A stretch of DNA of 64,000 bases, taken from Didymella arachidicola. Taxonomy: Eukaryota; Ascomycota; Dothideomycetes; Pleosporales; Didymellaceae. Made by a program: the position numbers and the translations under genes. The stretch lies in the NCBI GenBank assembly GCA_016630955.3, contig CM050000.1, positions 1,116,001 to 1,180,000 of the forward strand, written 5' to 3'. This document shows positions 32,501 to 42,483 of this stretch, piece by piece. The notes under the pieces were generated by a model that saw only the letters and a program-made list of their open reading frames with translations, made no database searches and was not told where the DNA came from. Every line of letters starts with the position of its first letter. Positions within the stretch are counted from its first letter, which is position 1.

Positions 32501-33270
32501 ACAAGAAGACGCTTAAAGGCCACTCAGGCCCAGTCGAAGCTGTAGCGTTCTCGCCAGACGGCAAGCACATCGCGACAGGCTCTTATGATGACACCGTCAA
32601 GCTGTGGGACGCTGTAACAGGCGACTACAAGAAGACGCTTGAAGGCCACTCAAGCTTAGTCACATTTGTAGCGTTCTCGCCAGACGGCAAGCACATCGCG
32701 TCAGGCTCTTGGGATAAGACTGTCAAGCTGTGGGACGCTGCAACAGGCGACTACAAGAAGACGCTTAAAGGCCACTCAGGCCCAGTCGAAGCTGTAGCGT
32801 TCTCGCCAGACAGTAAGCACATCGCGTCAAGCTCTGGTGATAAGACTGTCAAGCTGTGGGACGTCGGCAAAGCGCTGAGAGCTTCCAAATTTCTCGGTAA
32901 CACTCTTAACAGCCATTTGAAGTACCGCTCGAAGCGCGACATCAAGACTTCGCGGGTTGCCACTACCTTAAAGTACTCTGTAGATGGACGCAAGCTTGTG
33001 TCCAACGTTGGCTCATTCACCGTTGATGGTATAGCGCAAGGCATACAACATGGCTGTGACTCCACATCATTGGATGATCTCTGGATAGACGATACATGGC
33101 TATGCTGCGGTAACAACATGCGTCTGCTTCAGTTGGCATCCGACTCTGAGCCGACAAGCTACGACACTAGTGGGGACCAAGCAACTGTCGGGATGAGCAA
33201 CGGTCTGGTGTTGGTCTTCGGGATTGATCGAAGGAAACTGGATGTAACCTTACGCGACTCAGTAGCCTAG
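29561..33270 (+). CDS. NACHT-WD40 NLR/STAND protein with N-terminal amyloid-like motif
   Basis: I propose a short first exon 29561-29639, a 50-nt intron (GTGCGC donor, CTGAC branch, GCAG acceptor; 29640-29689) and a main exon 29690-33270, giving 1219 residues. Exon 1 contains GNIAEPGSTQINN, which aligns with the motifs of the neighbouring HeLo-like protein. The NACHT domain has Walker A GGAGKGKT (about 89-96), Walker B VVIDALDE (about 200) and LLTSRP. A helical region follows, then eleven 42-residue WD40 repeats (DNA 31504 to about 32865) and a degenerate C-terminal WD region. Such proteins sense a ligand through the repeats and, on NACHT oligomerisation, template the effector. Without the first exon the frame has a stop at 29674 and no nearby ATG. 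Confidence 0.88.
31504..32865 (+). repeat. Eleven near-identical 126-bp tandem repeats encoding WD40 units
   Basis: The unit reads roughly L-x-GHS-x-x-V-x-x-VAFSPD-G/S-KHIA-S/T-x-S-x-D-x-TVKLWDA-x-TG-D/N-YKKT. Differences cluster at a few positions: after GHS, after the V, and around the G-S-x-D turn. The rest is nearly invariant at both DNA and protein level. This pattern is known for the HNWD/HET-E family, where repeats are homogenised by recombination while surface residues diversify. Confidence 0.93.
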
Positions 33271-34028
33271 TTCGTAGTGAATGCTGAGTCGTCGTGCAAC
33301 GGTCATATCTGGCAAATCAATATCATGACTATGGAACTACACTGCCAAGAACGGCAATATGATGACGATGTCTCTGACTGAGTCAATTGGGGTTAGCGGT
33401 AAATACAATACAGCACGCTTGTGCTTACTTCCAGTCTCTGTAAGCGTATGAAGCTAAGCCCAATTAGGATACGTTAGGTGCTCAGAGACCCGGATAAATT
33501 CGGGATGCATCAGCGGCAATTCCAAAAGCCATTCACATGTCCCAATGTTCTTTATCCATATTACTGAACTCCCCAGCTGCCCCGATGATTGCCCTTCGAG
33601 CTGCGATCGCGCTGCAACAGGGGTATGAAAGCAACACCCTTCGAAATGCGATAAGAAGAACGACAAGGGCAGAGGCAGGAACAAGGTATTTTTTCAGCCA
33701 CACGCGCAGGGTGAGGACCAAAAAGATCGAAGAAATACGTATTACCAAGCAAAAGTCTACCGCAGTGTCGTAAGAGGAGTGTGCTGCAGAAGAGTCGATG
33801 CTTTTCCTGCACGGGATGTTTTCCGGTACTTAGGGAAGGACGTTACTAGAATGAATTAAGCATTGATCCGTCCTCCAAAACAGAAACAGATCTTACCTTC
33901 CGAACAAGCATCTCCGCAAACTCGAAACTCAAACCACAGATAACATACAACCAACCCCTCGCAACTTCAGCACCCCCCAGAACCTCAAACCCCACACACA
34001 TCCATCCCCCTCTCATCGCGCCACGCCA
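33271..34028. other. Intergenic, 3' ends of NLR and a convergent gene
   Basis: No gene recognised. Contains a palindromic-like ACCCGGATAAATTCGGG at 33488-33504, related to a motif at 26024-26040 on the other side of the NLR pair. The segment 33940-34025 is strongly C/A-rich. Confidence 0.4.
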
Positions 34029-35213
34029 TCAAACAACCCCAACCCTACCCACCGCCCGCCAATTCCCACTCGTCTGCCGCTTTAGTATCCGCCGTAACGG
34101 ACTCCCCTTCGAATCCACAACGACACGCGAAGGCTTCGAATCGAGACTAACTTCCGAGACCGTGATCGTCGTGCTCTCGCCCTTCTCTATCTTCGGACTG
34201 AAAGGGGTGGGTGGTTTATCCCACAGCGCTTCTTCATACGCGCGGATCCGTTGTTCGTCGTTTAAATTCACTGTTGATGATGGAGATAACGGGGCGGGTG
34301 TTTCTGGGCTGGGACGGAAGGTCCACACATCCACCTCATACGCTCTGATTCTGTCTTCGTCATTAAGATCGATTCTCGCGCGGAGCTCCGTCCTTGTTGC
34401 GTGAACGGGTGAGTCGGGATCGATGACCGAGTCTGCGCGCTCGGAGACGTTGTCGTTTTCCTTCTCGGAGGCTGGTTGCGCGGATACTTGGCGCGCCACG
34501 ATGCGGCGGAGTGGTGTGTTGTTATAGCGCGCTCGGCGGACTTCCAGGGGCTCGGGCTCGGAGCGTGGGTTTGGGCGTGATGGGTGGCCTTCTGTGTGGG
34601 TGCCGGACGCTTGGCGGGAGAGGATGCGGCGGAGGGGGGTGGTGTTGTATCGGGCTTTTCTGACCTCGGGTGGTTCCCTGGTAGTGAATGGGGTCTCGGA
34701 GTTCACGAGGGTAGAGGTCTGACTTTCTGCATCTTCATCCGCGTTAGATGTGGTTGGGGCGGCGCTGTTGGATGTTTGACGAGCGATGATGCGGCGTAGT
34801 GGTGTGTTGTTGTAGCGCTTCTTGATCTGAATCCTTTCTCCGACTAAGATGCTCAGTTCTTGGAGTTGTTCGAGGCCCAGAGCTGTGATTGCGGCTTTTG
34901 AGAGGGTACTGGACCTTGGCTGCGTTGGTACATTCTCTGACGACCAGACGGTTTGCGTATCTAGAGAGCCTTGCTGCGCAGTTCCTTGCCAGCTCGCTGG
35001 ATGACTGGTCGCATGGTCATTGGCATCTGAGCTCGCGCCGCTGCGCAGGCTCCTGGCCTTCCGTGGTTGAATGAGCAACATCTCCTTGAAGTCTTTTTCG
35101 ACGTCGACTCCTTTCTCGGACAATTCAAAATCCAACGCCAAGCTCTTTTTCAATAGAATATTGCCTGGATCCGCAAAGGTTTGTCTGTAGATATTCCTTG
35201 TGCTCGAGAGCAT
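34029..35213 (-). CDS. Disordered protein with repeated RYNNTPLRRI motifs
   Basis: 394 residues, single exon, from ATG 35213. No globular domain is recognised; the protein is rich in Ser, Thr, Pro, Arg and Glu and is probably disordered. A short basic motif, RYNNTPLRRIIARQ, occurs at residues 133-146, with close copies at 188-201, 229-242 and a shorter C-terminal one (SPLRRILKRQ, 371-380). A second motif, LNDExRIRAYE, occurs at 283-293 and 317-327. Threonine-proline within the first motif could be a phosphorylation site. Function unknown; I infer a scaffold with several docking motifs. Confidence 0.75.
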   Translation of the reverse strand: MLSSTRNIYRQTFADPGNILLKKSLALDFELSEKGVDVEKDFKEMLLIQPRKARSLRSGASSDANDHATSHPASWQGTAQQGSLDTQTVWSSENVPTQPRSSTLSKAAITALGLEQLQELSILVGERIQIKKRYNNTPLRRIIARQTSNSAAPTTSNADEDAESQTSTLVNSETPFTTREPPEVRKARYNTTPLRRILSRQASGTHTEGHPSRPNPRSEPEPLEVRRARYNNTPLRRIVARQVSAQPASEKENDNVSERADSVIDPDSPVHATRTELRARIDLNDEDRIRAYEVDVWTFRPSPETPAPLSPSSTVNLNDEQRIRAYEEALWDKPPTPFSPKIEKGESTTITVSEVSLDSKPSRVVVDSKGSPLRRILKRQTSGNWRAVGRVGVV

Positions 35214-36059
35214 GCCCTTGATGAGGGGGCTTCGAGGTGTCGGTCCAGGTCAATCGGGGACACGCAAGATGCGCCGCGACGAGGCGCCGCGGTCTGGATA
35301 TAAGGACTCCATGATTTGCGAGACAGGAGTCGGAAGCACGACTTTCCTGGGCGCTCCCGCTGTCCGTTATCGAGGAGTGGTTCGCGGCGAGAGTGAATTG
35401 GGTGTGGTCGGCTCGGCAGGATGTGGTTGATTGGCGGGATGAACGCCATGTCGATTGCGCCATTCTTTGGCCAATTTCATCACCACGCTGATTCAATTAC
35501 CAGTGTCGGGCACAGGCAATTGAGATTGGCCTCGGAGTGACTGACAATGCCCAAACTGCGGAGTTTATCATTCACAGCTCCGCACAGGGCAGATACTGCA
35601 AAAGTCAGCAGTTGGGGCTGCTCCCATTGGCTTGTTTGAGTGTAAGAGACGATTATCCCTCGGTCCTTTCTCTTGGTATTGATCCCCCACCTATACTACT
35701 TTTGCGGCTTGCCTGACACCGAAGTAGCCTTGGTGTAGAATTGAGCTCTCAAGCCCTGAGTATGTCTGTGTTGAAGCTATGGGTCATTGGTAACAGGGAG
35801 GAGGGAGTGATGTCAACTTGCGCAGCTTTCATATATTGTGGTCATTGTTGCTTCGAAGCTACAGATACTTTCTCAGCCAGATTGCAGTGTATCGGAAAGC
35901 CAAAGTGCTCAAGTAAACTTTCTGCTCTCCACATCACCTCCAGCTCCAAGCAAGGAAGTATCTATGCTGCAATCGCCATACAGTGTATACAACACAGTCT
36001 GCGCCCTGACTCCAAGCTTCACAGCTTCAGGAACCCACACCCGTTCCCAACCTCGCCGT
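35214..36059. other. Intergenic, 5' region of the disordered-protein gene
   Basis: Several short frames overlap here on both strands, none recognisable. No RNA gene or repeat seen. Confidence 0.4.
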
Positions 36060-36881
36060 CTACTGCCTGCCAAACATGCCACCCTTAGGCGGCTTCACCA
36101 CGCCCTCCGGCTCATGCAACTCCCCACTACTCTTCCCCCCCGTAAAACTCGTCTCACTAACCCTACTCTGCCTCTCGCCCAGGCCCCCAGGCGGCGGCGG
36201 GCTATGCGTCCCCGGCCCACCCTTCTTCACCCAATCATTCCAGCTCCCCGGGTACTCACCCACATTCGTGTAGCCCGCCTGTCTTGCAATGCTAGCAGCC
36301 GCCTTGCTTCGCACGCCCGCTTTGCAGAAGAAAACCAGCTCCTTGCCGACTGGGGGCTTTGCGAAGTTGAATTGGTCCTGGAATTCATCGGGCGAGAGGA
36401 GGAGTGCGTCGGGGGAAGAGGTTATGGGGAGGTTGATGGCGGTGGGGATGGTGTCGGCTCCAAATTCGTGGGGCTCGCGGACATCGATGAGGAGGCGGGC
36501 GTCGGAGGGGTTTTCGATGATGGAGACGACCTGGGGTGTGTCAGTAGGAGTGTGCTTGCGGAGTGCGCAGAGCAGATGGAGCTGTGAAGCATCCGGCGTG
36601 CTGCAAAACCGTGCTGTAGTCTGGCGTGGACGTACGTCTTCGAACTCGTAGATTTTGCCGCGCCCATCTGGGCGCTCAGAGATAAATCTCCTCTGCGAGC
36701 TTTGGCCGACGAGGCTGAGTGCCGATTTCTTGGGGAGACTGGAGATGTTTCTCGGGGCGCTGGTGAAGTTACGCAGGCCCATGCTTGCTTCTTTCGCAGG
36801 TAGCACAGCAGCGCGCGCGGCCGATCGCTGCGCGGTGCGGGCGCCGAGGCGCAGCGCCGTTGATGTAGCTCTGGAAGCCAT
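36060..36881 (-). CDS. Rhodanese-domain protein (thiosulfate sulfurtransferase-like), probably mitochondrial
   Basis: Two exons (36881-36636 and 36530-36060) around a 105-nt GTACGT...CAG intron give 238 residues. The intron length is a multiple of three and lacks a stop, so retention would add 35 residues. The N-terminus is Arg/Ala/Ser-rich with no acidic residues for about 28 positions, typical of a mitochondrial presequence. The rhodanese domain shows RLLIDVREPHEF and the active-site loop CKAGVRS, a six-residue loop as in sulfurtransferases, with the catalytic Cys present. YPGSWNDWVKKGGP closes the domain. Similar in size to yeast Rdl1/Rdl2 plus an extended tail. It would transfer sulfane sulfur from thiosulfate to thiols. 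Confidence 0.88.
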   Translation of the reverse strand: MASRATSTALRLGARTAQRSAARAAVLPAKEASMGLRNFTSAPRNISSLPKKSALSLVGQSSQRRFISERPDGRGKIYEFEDVRPRQTTARFCSTPDASQLHLLCALRKHTPTDTPQVVSIIENPSDARLLIDVREPHEFGADTIPTAINLPITSSPDALLLSPDEFQDQFNFAKPPVGKELVFFCKAGVRSKAAASIARQAGYTNVGEYPGSWNDWVKKGGPGTHSPPPPGGLGERQSRVSETSFTGGKSSGELHEPEGVVKPPKGGMFGRQ

Positions 36882-37598
36882 GCTTGTATTTTGAATCTTT
36901 CAGGCGTTGGGAGAAAGAATTTTGCGATTGATGCGTCTCGATTGTCGAAGTTCAATGCCAATGACGATGTGGTGGAGCTCGAAGCTAGATGGTTTAGCAC
37001 CGACGTCACCTCTACGCGACCACACGTGCTTTCTATTTCACTGCCATCACCTGTTTGGAGTGTGGTCAAGTCTCTGGGCAGTGAGAGCCGCTGATAAAGT
37101 CGCCCGCATGATCATATTCTCGAGAGGTACGAGGTACTCTCGTTAAGCTTCTGAGAAGAAAAGGGCAATATCAGCTAAGCACCGCAAGCTGAGAGCAAAC
37201 CACCGTGTAGAACGTCATATACGACTTATCATCACGCACTTTAGAAACGCAGATAAGCAGCAAATTGGTATATTCTTTTTGCGCCGAGGGGGAATCATCT
37301 CAAGTACCACAAGCGCCTTAACACAAAAAATTCCAGCACAAAGCCCAACAGCAAAGCAACAACTATCAGATAGCAATGATATCATGCGCAGCACTTCAAC
37401 ACCCGCCAAAAGCAGATAAATATCGCTTTTACACTTGACGCGCCAGTATAGAGAGGGGTATAATTCTTTTGTCGTTGGTGCACAACACGCGCGCGGTGCC
37501 AATCCGGTGCGAACGCGCGGATCGCAGCGAGGGGTATTCTTCGTAAGGGTATGGCCGGCGCTGAATATCAAGTCGAGAGGTCGAAAATGGTGTATCAT
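36882..37598. other. Intergenic between rhodanese and KH-protein genes
   Basis: Promoter side of the rhodanese gene and 3' side of the KH gene. No supported gene, RNA or repeat. Confidence 0.4.
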
Positions 37599-40500
37599 TT
37601 AACGAGGAGGCCCAATAGGGGCCGGGTATCCAGATGCAGAATGAGAAGTACTGGGGCGACCGCTGTCCACGGAGCCCCGCGGGTCGTACCTGGGAGTGAC
37701 GTCTCCAGGTGCCGCGGAAGAAGAACCAAAAGGAAACTTGGATTCATAACGGGGGGTTGGCATGGGCTGAGGCCAGCCGTTGGTGTGGTGCTCGTCGTCT
37801 GCAAGGTTGATGCCGCTGTCGTTCCAGGGGTTGCGGTAGCTGCCCGTGGACTCGAGGCTGGCGAGGGACGCCTTTGAAGCATTGCTAGAAGCGTGCTTGA
37901 AGAGGGATCCCGGAGAGTTGGTGTTCTTGCGTCCATTGAAGATGGAAGTGAATGACGACATGCTGCCTGGCTTGCGGAGGCGGTCGAGCATGCCAACAGG
38001 GCGAGTCGTGTCATCGTCTCCGAAGTGGGAGCGGGTTGGAGAGTCAGTGCTCTCGACAGGAGGCTCGGCGCGTTGAAGTAGTTTGGACTCGAAGAAGGGC
38101 AGCGAGTCCTCGAATGAGTCGGACTTGGGACGTGGAAGGTTGCCACTGATAGTGTTGGCATCCAGTCCGTGCATGACTAGGTGGTTGATCAGGAAGTCAA
38201 GAGCATCCTTCAGACCGCCAGCGTTGTTGCGAGTGAAATTGAGGTGGAGAGTTTCGATTGTCTGCTCCTTGCCCTCGACGGTCTCGGTAGTGGGATCCTT
38301 GAGACGGGCGTCAACTACGTGCTGAGTCTCAAGCTTGTCGAGAACTTCAGTCTTGAAGTCGGCAGAGCGCATGTGCTCGGAGAGTTCGGTGGTTGACGGG
38401 AAAGATAGCTCATGAGCCTCTGGAACCATGCCCTATGTGTTGTTAGTGTTGAGGTTACTTTCATTGTAGCAGCTGACCATACCAGGAACTCGTCTACTGC
38501 CAATGGCACCTGGTACTCAGGGCCAGAGACAGTAACAGTATCACTCGCTTCCTCCGTGCTGGGGAAGGTGATCTTGCAGTTGAACTTCTTCTCGAGTTCA
38601 TCGATCTTGTCGAGGCGAGCGATGAGCTCACGGTGGTACAGGCGATTGATGTTGATCGTCTCGGAGACGAACTCAGCATCCGCCTTCTCTACCATATCCA
38701 TGATCTCCTGCTTGACGAGATCAAGATTCTGTGCGTTACGCGCAGGAGTACGGCAGATGACATTATCGACCTTGATATCATCTTCCTCCTTGCCGAAGCC
38801 TCCACGGTCCATAGCATTGGAAAACTTGACGAAGACGGAGTACTTCTTCATAATCCGCTGAATGTGTTGGCCGCCAATACCGATGATACGCTTGTGATAC
38901 TGGTCCGGCACGTGGAAGGAGATAGCAGCTGGCATCTCCTGTTCGACGAGGTCGAGTCCGTTCTTGGTCGCCTCGTACTGTGCACCACGAACCACAATGT
39001 AGAAGTTGTACTCGTTGAAGCCGTCGAACACGATCTGCACGCTGCTGTGGCTCATGATCTTGTTAATCTTGCCGTTCTTCTTCCCGCTGACAAATTCTTT
39101 ATGCTCGTTGGCCAGCTCAATCTTAACACTCATGTTGTACTGAGATTTCTTCACAAATGGGATGTTGCTGATCACCATCAGGGCAGCTCGAACAGCATCG
39201 TCAGAGCCATAGATGTGGAAGTTGAGCTTCTCAAAGCTAACTTCAGCCCCAGAGTTAATGCAGATATCGGAAAGCATAGCGCGAACATCAGCTGCGGTGG
39301 GCGGGCGCTGGGTAGGATCGGGGTGAGTAATAAACCACGAGGCACTGTAGAATTGTCCAGCCTGCTAGTCGTAAGTAAAGTGGGTGACATTGTAGTGTGT
39401 GTGCAACTTACGAGAGCCATCAGTTCACGGACCGTGCGCTCGACGTGTAGGACATCAGTGCCCTGCACACGAACAACGCCTCGCTGGACCCCTAGTGGTG
39501 GCAGCAAGATGTACGAGCCGTTGGTCTCGATAATCTTGCGCACTTTGTCGAGGCGTTCGAGTAGAATAGCATCAAGCTTGGTGTCAGTCACCATCACTGG
39601 CTTCACAAACACCTTGGTGGACATGACAAGATCATGCAGTCGTTGCTTGGCACGCAAGATACACTCTGAGTTCTCGCCTGTGATGTATACCAAATCGTCT
39701 GGTCTTCGCTGTGCGCCCGGTGGCGTGTATCCAAACAATCGAGGGAAAGGCGGCGGGAAGTAGATGGCGGTGCCTGTAGCAGATTCGATCATCTTGATGT
39801 TCTTGCGTCCGCGGCCGCAGATGAGCGTGTGCATGGTCAGCTCGAGCTTCATCGTGTCCACATATCGTTTCAGCTACGGCGCTGTCAGCTGGGTGAGGAT
39901 GTTATCACGTATTGCACGACTCACAATCTGGTCAATCATGATCAGCACACGCGTCTTGGCGTGCTCCATGGTCTCGAGGTCGCCGTAGATGGCGCAGCGC
40001 AGACGCGGGTCCATGGTGGAGTCGAGGTTGCCATTGAAGCTCGCCGACTCAATGTCCGGCGTCTTGGGCATCAGCAGGAAGATGTCGGCCTTGGTCGTCT
40101 TCGAGATGAGGTCCAGCTGGTTGAGGACGGCGCCCTTGATGTTCTGCGTCGGGCGGTCGATGATGAGGTCCGAGTCGATGTCGACAAACGACGACCGCTG
40201 TGCCAAGACTGTCAGCCACGATGACGCTTCAAGCAATAACAGCCCGGGTGGGTGCTGAGCCTACCAGAGAGATGGGTGTGCTGTTGAGGATCTTGCACCG
40301 CATCGAGCTGACAATCTCGAGCTCGCCGGACAGACACACGTTGGTGACGAGCGCCCGCAACGGGCCCCGCTGGAGGCCGGGCAATGGCTTGCTCTCGGCA
40401 GACACGACCGTGGCCGAGACGCGGCCCTCCGTCTGCTCGCCCACGTCGCGACACAGCGCGCGCAGGTTGTCGACGTTCTGCGCATGGACGGGCAGCTTGT

Positions 40501-40804
40501 GCGTGGGCGTGGCCTCTGCCGTGCCTTCCGGCATGGTCCAGCGCGCCTTTGCCCCCGGGCTCGCCCACATGATGTCGTCGGGGTCGGGCCCCGCCAGGTT
40601 GCTGCTGAAGGGCACATTGAAGCTGAGGTTGACCTGCGTGCCGGGCGGGATGACGGGCGGCGCTGAGGTCGCCGTGCTCGGGCGCTTGATCGGAGCTGTG
40701 ACGGGCATCTCGTGGTTGCTCCTCGAGAACGGGAAGCCGGCCGACGGCGTCATCTTCTCCCAGCCGTGCCGGGCTTGACCCGTGAAGTTGGATATCTTGT
40801 GCAT
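37599..40804 (-). CDS. Multi-KH-domain RNA-binding protein
   Basis: Five exons join in frame: 40804-40265, 40197-39925, 39873-39412, 39361-38483 and 38432-37599, with introns of 67, 51, 50 and 50 nt; 995 residues. The only in-frame ATG upstream of the conserved part is at 40804. KH domains are recognised by GxxG loops, clearest in LICGRGRKNIKMIE and RIIGIGGQHIQRIMKKY, flanked by the usual helix and strand pattern; other KH-like repeats, some without GxxG, fill residues 170-680. The last 180 residues are Ser/Pro-rich and probably disordered. Architecture resembles a conserved ascomycete multi-KH protein of vigilin type; I expect it to bind mRNA in the cytoplasm, but the exact orthologue is uncertain. 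Confidence 0.85.
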
Positions 40805-42483
40805 GCTAATGGGGGAACGGGCGCCCTTGGGGGTTGCGGGCGGGCGGTGGTGATGAAGAGGGAGAGAAAGCAGTCGAAGCGAGCCATTCGAGGCTGATGG
40901 GTGACGGCCAATCACTCGACTGACGGCTCGCACAGTCCACCACCATGCATCACCACCGCACCGCGCCCAAGAAGCCGAAGCCGTCAGCCACGTTCAACCT
41001 GGCCTAGGCCTGAAGCAACTGTCTTGCAGCGTCTTGCAGCGTCTTGCAGCGTCTTGCAGAGCCGCTTGCAGCGTCATTATCGAAGACTCGTGCCGCACTG
41101 CCGTTTCATAGCTGCGTTGGAAGGGCTCACGCTCACCGCACACTCAGCGCTTGTTGGGTTGGCTTGCGCAGACACATGCATGTCCGTCACGTCCAATCCC
41201 AGACGGGGCATCGAGCGTGAGATAGACTCGACCTCACGCCCAGCGTTCAGCGTCGTGCCAGTAACCCGCCAGCGCTCGCTCTCCTGCTACAGCGTGTGCA
41301 AACAAACACCCCACCTTCTGGTTTCAGCGCGCTCGCCCACAAGTTTCTCATGCAATCAGCGCTGTTTGACCTCTCCCCAGCTGCTGCGAGGCTGCTGGTC
41401 ACGCATTCCGTTCTCGTGATTTCGAGATACGGAGCAACACCCCCCTCCAGCTCCAGGTCGGCTGTGTGCTCCAATGCAGGGCGCGAACGCCTGTGGTGAC
41501 ACGTCCCAGCTGTGGTGGAATGAGGGTGTGAGACCATATTTGCTCAGAAAGGCAACTCGGAGCTTTTCTCGCAGGTACAACCGAGCGAGCGTGACAAGCT
41601 CAGATAGCAATATGCATGGATGCCAATCCATCATGCTATCCTGCCTGATCTCCAGTCACCAACAGTATTGTTGCTGATGACGACACTCCAATGGCCGAGT
41701 CCATTTCATCCCTTGCCAGGTACCGAACATATTTGGCCTGACTTCACTCGTGTCTATCCGCCCAACCGTACGTGCTGACGTATGTCTCCTATCTTATGCA
41801 TGTTTTCGAACAGGCCCCTCCAAATCAACGTTCCGAGATTGAGGCTGTGCAGAAGCTTGTGCGCGGAGAAAAGTGGAAGAACGGCGGCTGCAGCTGCAGC
41901 CCTGCGTGCCAGCTCTGCTTGTGAGGTCTGCTTACTTGGAAGCTCACATAACAAACACATGCGAATCCTGTCATCGAAGATGTGAACTTGCATGCAAGCT
42001 CAAGACTACACTCACTTTCCACCACCTCTCTGATGTCCCTCCAAAACGCTAATCGTTACTTACGTATCGATACGCACAATCGATAGACTGTGAGTCCACA
42101 AATACCTATCCGGCATCTCCGTAATGATGTTCGAAGTAACCAAGACATTATTGAAGCTATAGATAGTTGTAGACTAGCTGCCGGGATTGCTGAACTTGTA
42201 TGTAAGCAACGAGGGGACGTGCTGAAGTTCAGGGTAGCAAAGCATCTCCTAGACAGCATTAAGCTTCAAGCCGCACAAGATATACTATAGTAAAGACTGT
42301 GGCGTATCGAACCTCCTTTCAGCTGTATTCATGCGCTAGCGGAGGAAATAGACAGAAGTAATAAGTTCGTGTTCAAGTACATGACAGACATACAGAACCA
42401 TTTCATATATTAATATCCAGGACAATGCCATGCGTGAAAGTATTGCACAACAACAGACTACACCTACGATATCCTATTCAACA
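40805..42483. other. Intergenic; includes a short 10-bp tandem repeat
   Basis: About 1.7 kb. At 41021-41059 the unit GTCTTGCAGC is repeated almost four times. The rest contains only short frames. It holds the promoter of the KH gene on the left and the 3' end of the next gene on the right. Confidence 0.45.

Noticed and set aside
26024..33504. Related motifs CCGGATTTATCCGGGT (26024-26039) and, inverted, ACCCGGATAAATTCGGG (33488-33504) flank the transposase and NLR pair; a similar core lies near 18940.
   Set aside because: Only about 15 of 17 bases match, similarity does not extend outwards, and each is itself palindromic, so matching in inverted orientation is expected. I cannot claim they are ends of one mobile unit.
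41021..41059. 10-bp tandem repeat GTCTTGCAGC.
   Set aside because: Fewer than four units with no spacers; a simple microsatellite-like repeat, not a CRISPR or regulatory array.
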